A DNA stretch of 56,086 bases, from NCBI GenBank assembly GCA_020283715.1, contig JAIQCW010000028.1, forward strand, positions 1-56,086, given 5' to 3'. The translations under genes and the position numbers were made by a program. A model generated the notes under the pieces. It saw only the letters and a program-made list of their open reading frames with translations. It had not been told where the DNA came from and made no database searches. Every line of letters starts with the position of its first letter. Within the stretch, counting starts at the first letter, position 1. Source of the stretch: Cytauxzoon felis. Taxonomy: Eukaryota; Apicomplexa; Aconoidasida; Piroplasmida; Theileriidae. Shown piece after piece: positions 51,786 to 56,086 of this stretch.

Positions 51786-54446
51786 TTAATTTAATATTCT
51801 ATTTATAGATTCTAGTATCTCCTTTTGTATATACGTGTATAGTTGACCACTACCTGTGAATAGACATGATATTACGAGTGGATTTTCATGATTACTATCG
51901 AAATTTATTAAAAGTATACAACCACCACTTTCAATTTGTCCATTTAATCTACATGAATTTAAATTTTTTAAATTTTCTTCACACTCAGCTTCAATGACCT
52001 CATCATGAGTTAACATGCCTTTCTCCAGTATAAATTTGCCATACTTTAAATCTGTATAAAGTATACGCCTCGTCATAAATTTGTATAAAATATTACAACC
52101 CTCTTGAGTAATACGTAAGTCACAGGATGAATTCATAGTCGCCTTGGATTCCAATCTTGTAAAAATACGAACGCCCGCTATAGAATACTTTAACAGTTCA
52201 TATTTATAAGGGCCTTTATTCCTATGTTTGTAACAATGACATATAACAGGTGACTTTGATATAATGTAAACATTGGAATCACCAGATTTCTTAACGATCA
52301 TCTGTCTAATTAAGTCCGAATTTATATCTAAACCATAGAATGATGATATATTCTTATATTCATCACTAATATTATACCATAACTGATACTCGTGTAATAA
52401 TTTACCACCACTTCTACGTTTAGGAGAGAATACAAGATCATGATGAAGTTTATTTGGACCAGATTCTACATCAGAGGAGTTTACGTAATCCTCAGTAGGT
52501 GGAACAATTGAGGTCCTGCCGTCAGCTTCTTTATTTAGTTGTCCCTCCGCTTCCCTGAGATCAGCTACGGGTTCCACTCGAGGTCCAGTACTACTCTCCA
52601 TTCCACTCGCCGTTCCACCTGAGGTCGTCTTGCAGACAGCTCCTTTATTTATTTCCCCTTCCAGCTCCCGTAGATCGCTTACAGGTAGTCCACTTGAGGT
52701 CCAATGACTAACCTCGCCACGATCTCCGGGAGTGGCATTACTCTTCAGAGATAGGTAATTGGAAGAGCTGTCTGCAAGACCAACGGTCGTTGTAACCTCA
52801 GGTGGAGGGCTCTCTGCAGGACAAAGGGAGTTAGGTTGTCGTTTCTTAATTGCGAAAATGAAGAAACCACCGGTATTATTATAATGTGGTAATATTCTCA
52901 TGACATTTGAGGCCGTATGTTTATTCCATTTAGGTGTTTTGAACATTGAGGGTACAATGCGTGACTGATGTATAGTGACAACATCATCATAACATGTATA
53001 ATAACCACCATCTGGATTAGGTACTAACCAATTGACAAGACCATATTCATATTTAATACCATCAATACTCTTTAATCTCATCAAATCAACTTGTAATTCA
53101 TCGCCATTTGCTACAATGAAACTTGCAATAGCCTGAGTAATTGAAGTCTTGTACAACATGAACTCACCTCATTCTCCAATGGATTCAATGAACATGTAGA
53201 ATAAATTAATACTCCACCAGGTTTCAACAACTATTTAAAGTATAGGTATAAATGAGTTATAATATACCTGAATAGCACGTTTTAGTATCGATAATTGTAT
53301 CTTGTGTAAATGTAATCCATTTAATGGCTGCCAAGTCTTCCAAACATCAATTGACTTCCTCAATGTCCCATCACAACTACAGGGCATATCAGCTGATGGA
53401 AATAATTATTTTAATAAATCATTATCAAACCTAGGATACGATCAAATAAAATCTGTATGAATATTATAGTGAATACAATTTGTAATAAAACGTACACTAT
53501 TCCCATCAATATCATAAATTGAAGGAAACCTTGAAGCTGAATGAATTTATATAAGATTTAAATCCACTTCAATATACCATCATAATTTGTTACACAAACT
53601 GATGTAGAGTTCATACTTTTAATGTGATGTGTCAAAGTAGATACTCTACTCTGTGAAATATCATTACCGATTATTATACCTGTATGATGATGAAAATTAA
53701 ATTTATATAAGACTATACCTCTATTTTGAGTACTATCTAATTTATATTTGAATTGTAGTTTACTTTCAACCACATCTATAATTTGTAACAGTTTCATACC
53801 TAAAAGGAAATATATTCCATACTTCAATTCAAATACCTGGTGCCGCACATAGGTCAAGTATATTTTCATGAGGTTCAGGATCCAAGAATAAAACAGGTAA
53901 CATACTAACAGTTTCTTGACGACACAATGATCCTCGAGTATCTTCAGCTATTAAAAATTTACTAAACTCGATATATTTCTCATTTTTACGTAGACTTGAT
54001 CTATCAGTATCCATTTGATAAAATAAATCAACATCAGATTTAAGATACTCTGGATGATAATTTATACAAGAACGTAAAGATAATTCATCATAGTCTTTAA
54101 TAATATCCATCAACTTTGTCAATGTATATGTCCATAATGACGATGATGTGTTAATTCTAAACGATACCGGTAACAGTTTATGATTATATTCCATGAACAA
54201 ATTCCAATCATCGTCATCTTTACATATCTTCTGATCCTTGTAGTATTTTTCAAACAACAAATTCACAGGATACTCTACTCTATAGTAAACACTAGATGTA
54301 TCTCTATTATTATTAGTTCTCTTTTGGTTTCTTCTTATACCCCTCATCTCAATACATCGTGATTTCCAACTTAACCTAGTCTTTTTATTAGATTCTGGAG
54401 GCGAAGACCCTGTAGGCACATCATTTACTGCATTTATCATTTCCAT
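51786..54446 (-). CDS. NSUN2/Trm4-type RNA (cytosine-5) methyltransferase
   Basis: Exons from 54446 (start MEMINAVNDVPTGSSPPESN) to 51786. N-terminal 'LLPVSFRINT'; after a linker 'RQETVSMLPVLFLDPEPHEN' plus ILDLCAAPG (SAM-binding motif I of the NOL1/NOP2/Sun family: Q…SMlPp..L…p…vLDmCAAPGSKT). Later exons give IIIGNDISQSRVSTLTHHIK (N/D motif II), a 'MPCSCDGTLRKSIDVWKTWQ' motif IV with the release cysteine, 'NGLHLHKIQLSILKRAIQLL' and 'YSTCSLNPLENEAVIASFIV' with the catalytic cysteine. All catalytic residues are present. It methylates C5 of cytosines in tRNA. The C-terminal exon carries an in-frame repeat cluster (52497-52822) in a variable region. The divergent neighbour starts 218 bp away. 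Confidence 0.88.
52497..52822 (-). repeat. Modular repeat cluster 22, in frame in NSUN2-like gene
   Basis: Sense and open. It encodes PAESPPPEVTTTVGLADSSS, NYLSLKSNATPGDRGEVSHW, 'TSSGLPVSDLRELEGEINKG', then a second compound part [20 protein letters not shown] and RTSIVPP. It holds two DLRE arms, so two units are fused. It is bounded by AATTGAGGTCCTGCCG and CAGGTGGAGGGCTCTCTGCA. Confidence 0.87.
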
Positions 54447-54664
54447 AATTAACAAATTTTAAGTGAAGACAACATTTTTGAATTTAATAAAACATTTTAA
54501 AACTACATTGCGATGGATGTGGAATTATAACTGAGATCATTCACCTGCCATTACACATCGTGCTGTTTATAAAATAATGTAATCTTCCCCAAGTAAAATA
54601 TAATTATGTTGAATTACAAATACAAACAATATAATTTAAATCTCTTTAATAATTGTATTATATA
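54447..54664. promoter_or_regulatory. 218-bp divergent intergenic region (NSUN2-like / 54.7-kb gene)
   Basis: It separates the start codons of two divergent genes. It is AT-rich with a small mixed block (TCACCTGCCATTACACATCG, 54541-54560). It is assumed to be a shared promoter. Confidence 0.4.
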
Positions 54665-55558
54665 ATGTCAGAGGATGACAAGGGTGAAAAGAGTACCTCG
54701 GGTACACTCAAGCGTAAAGATAGGTCAGACAGAGAGGATAAACCATCTAAAAGGACATCAAATAGAGATGATTCGACTAAATCAAAGAAAAAGTCGGATT
54801 CAGTTCCTGTACCACCGGTTCAATGGATGATGCCACCGAATCAGGTGAATATGCAAAATCCAAACATGCCAGCAATGTTCTTACCAGGGATGATGTTACC
54901 TACTCAATTCCCTCCGATTATGATGCCATTTGTACCACCTGGTAATTTGATATTAAATGAAATATCATTTACACTTAGAGGATGAAGAACGTCTCAAGGC
55001 ATTTCAAAAGGCTATGGCATCTGTTCCATTCAATGCATTTCCTAATAAAATGATGCCTCCAAATGTAATGGTTCCACCAATTAAACAAGCTCCATTAAAG
55101 AAGAAAAAGAAGTTAAAGTCTGATGGTATGTTTATGATTTACATTTAATACATGATATTCTAGATGCTGTATCTGTATCGGCATCTACATCAACAGTCGA
55201 TTTATCAAAACGGGAATTACATGAAAAGATTCAAGAGCAATTATTCAACAAGATGAATGATGAAATGAAATCACAAGATCCACATTTATATAGATTGATT
55301 AACATCCCTGGCTTATTTGTCAGTATCAGTGAAGGTCCAAGTATGTTTATGGTTCAAGGAATATATACACTTCTAGGAAACTCATTGGCTAGACAAGTTG
55401 ATAAATTACTAGATAGTAAAAGTATATCATCGCAACAACGCACTATTGTAAAGAATTTTCTATCTGATTTCAATGGCAAAAAAAAGAAGAAGATTAAAAA
55501 AATTAATGTTAATGTAGAAGAAATTTACAAACAATTCAACTCTGTCATGTCAAATTGA
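54665..55558 (+). CDS. Lys-rich N-terminus / Met-Pro-rich protein, function unknown
   Basis: Three exons, introns 54942-54978 (37 nt) and one of 38 nt near 55125-55162. The start is at ATG 54665 (MSEDDKGEKSTSGTLKRKDR). The N-terminal 50 residues are charged and Lys/Arg/Ser-rich, reminiscent of nuclear RNA-processing proteins. The next part is Met/Pro/Asn-rich (VQWMMPPNQVNMQNPNMPAM), then KKKKKLKSD. The C-terminal domain is folded: 'LHEKIQEQLFNKMNDEMKSQ', DPHLYRLINIPGLFVSISEG, 'GIYTLLGNSLARQVDKLLDS', ending with a KKKKKIKKI nuclear-type basic run. I do not recognise the family. The stop is 15 bp from the convergent HECT gene stop. Confidence 0.6.
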
Positions 55559-55573
55559 GGTGAAGGAAGACCA

Positions 55574-56086
55574 TCACGTCAAATTAAATGAGTATAGGCC
55601 GTCATTGATCGCCTTTAATAATTTATTCCTCAATTCATCACATGTTTTATATTCTGGTAGTTTTAAATAGTTTGTACAAGTCATTACACTCGGTAGACAA
55701 TTACAATCATGGCCCTTTTTAACAACCTTCATATTAGGTCTGAATAATTGTATGGGGGTGAGAAATTACAACTTACACTAGTCCTGCGAAACCACCTCGG
55801 GGTAAAATTGGTGCGCCTGTACAAAATTGTAGGAATAATCTTCTTTCCTTGTGGTCAAACTCTGATAAAATACAAATTAAATTATTATAAACATTGCAAT
55901 TTGCATCAAAGCCATGATCTGGCGTTATAAAACTCTTTAAATGCTCCAATGTCCAATATTTGTCCTGAGCAACTGCGTTTGTAAAGACTACATTACTCAA
56001 TTCTCTAGCTGTGAAGAGTGACAATGCACTCGGTGGTATCACCATTGATAAACCAAATCTAAAAGCCCATACCTGTAGAGTGAAGG
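55574..56086 (-). CDS. HECT-type E3 ubiquitin ligase, C-terminal catalytic end (5' part outside window)
   Basis: Two exons are visible, joined by a 37-nt intron (55740-55776). The sequence 'AFRFGLSMVIPPSALSLFTA' (HECT: aF..GF..vip….l..f…EL), RRLFLQFCTGAPILPRGGFA (fv tg…lP.GGF) and 'NCLPSVMTCTNYLKLPEYKT' contains the catalytic cysteine in the classical LP…TC.N.L.LP.Y context. The end is LLKAINDGLYSFNLT, stop at 55574-55576. HECT ligases form a thioester on this cysteine and pass ubiquitin to substrate. Substrate domains lie upstream, outside the window. The gene is convergent with its left neighbour, leaving 15 bp between stops. Confidence 0.88.

Noticed and set aside
1..56086. A transposase, reverse transcriptase or integrase that could move the modular family
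   Set aside because: None of the recognisable proteins has such domains; if an autonomous partner exists it is outside the window.
1..56086. tRNA or rRNA genes
   Set aside because: I looked for T-loop-like GGTTCGA..CC and cloverleaf arms and found none that pair convincingly.

Overview
The window is nuclear DNA of an apicomplexan parasite. The evidence is a two-domain ApiAP2 protein, a plastid/mitochondrial-type ribosomal protein bL33, strongly AT-rich sequence, short intergenic distances and very short GT-AG introns (mostly 35-45 nt, one of 20 nt). Compactness and tiny introns fit a piroplasm best (Babesia microti, Theileria or Cytauxzoon type). Apicomplexa is well supported; the genus is not.

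Layout. 0-2 kb: end of a kelch/EGF/transmembrane gene, then a minisatellite. 2-15.5 kb: RNA polymerase III subunit RPC5 (-), a coiled-coil protein (+), a Pcf11-like 3'-end factor (+), OPA3 (-) with an overlapping small ORF, a NOA1/YqeH circularly permuted GTPase (-) and a Dbp5-like RNA helicase (-). 16-20 kb: two tandem secreted cysteine-rich paralogues, a TVP23 Golgi protein (-) and a secreted MATH-like protein. 20-34.5 kb: CTR9 (PAF1 complex, -), a RAP-domain organelle protein (+), a NifU-type Fe-S scaffold (-), a helical organelle-type protein (+), a PP2C phosphatase (+), a COQ8/ABC1 kinase (-) and bL33 (+). 34.9-45.4 kb: acyl-CoA-binding protein, ApiAP2, a JmjN/JmjC/C5HC2 demethylase, a small four-exon gene (-) and importin beta. 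46-56 kb: two tandem orotate phosphoribosyltransferases (-), a COG2-like tether (+), an RIIa/SAM-like protein (+), an NSUN2/Trm4 RNA methyltransferase (-), an unknown Met/Pro/Lys-rich protein (+) and the catalytic end of a HECT ubiquitin ligase (-). There is no operon logic: these are housekeeping genes of transcription, RNA processing, traffic and organelle maintenance, often in head-to-head pairs 70-220 bp apart.

The outstanding feature is an interspersed family of GC-richer, modular, partly palindromic repeats in about 23 clusters, roughly a tenth of the window. Clusters are built from short shared blocks in varying order and lie in intergenic DNA, in introns (expanding them to about 0.3-0.4 kb) and inside the open reading frames of RPC5, CTR9 (twice), COG2-like and NSUN2. 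In all five in-gene cases they are in the same orientation and frame, so they add a recurring peptide (…SSNYLSLK.ATPGDRG…DLRE.EGEVNR.A.GRT…) to unrelated proteins. This resembles Rickettsia palindromic elements in a eukaryotic parasite, and I know of no description of it in this group. Near-identical long copies and a duplicated piece of host exon next to two clusters suggest recent activity.
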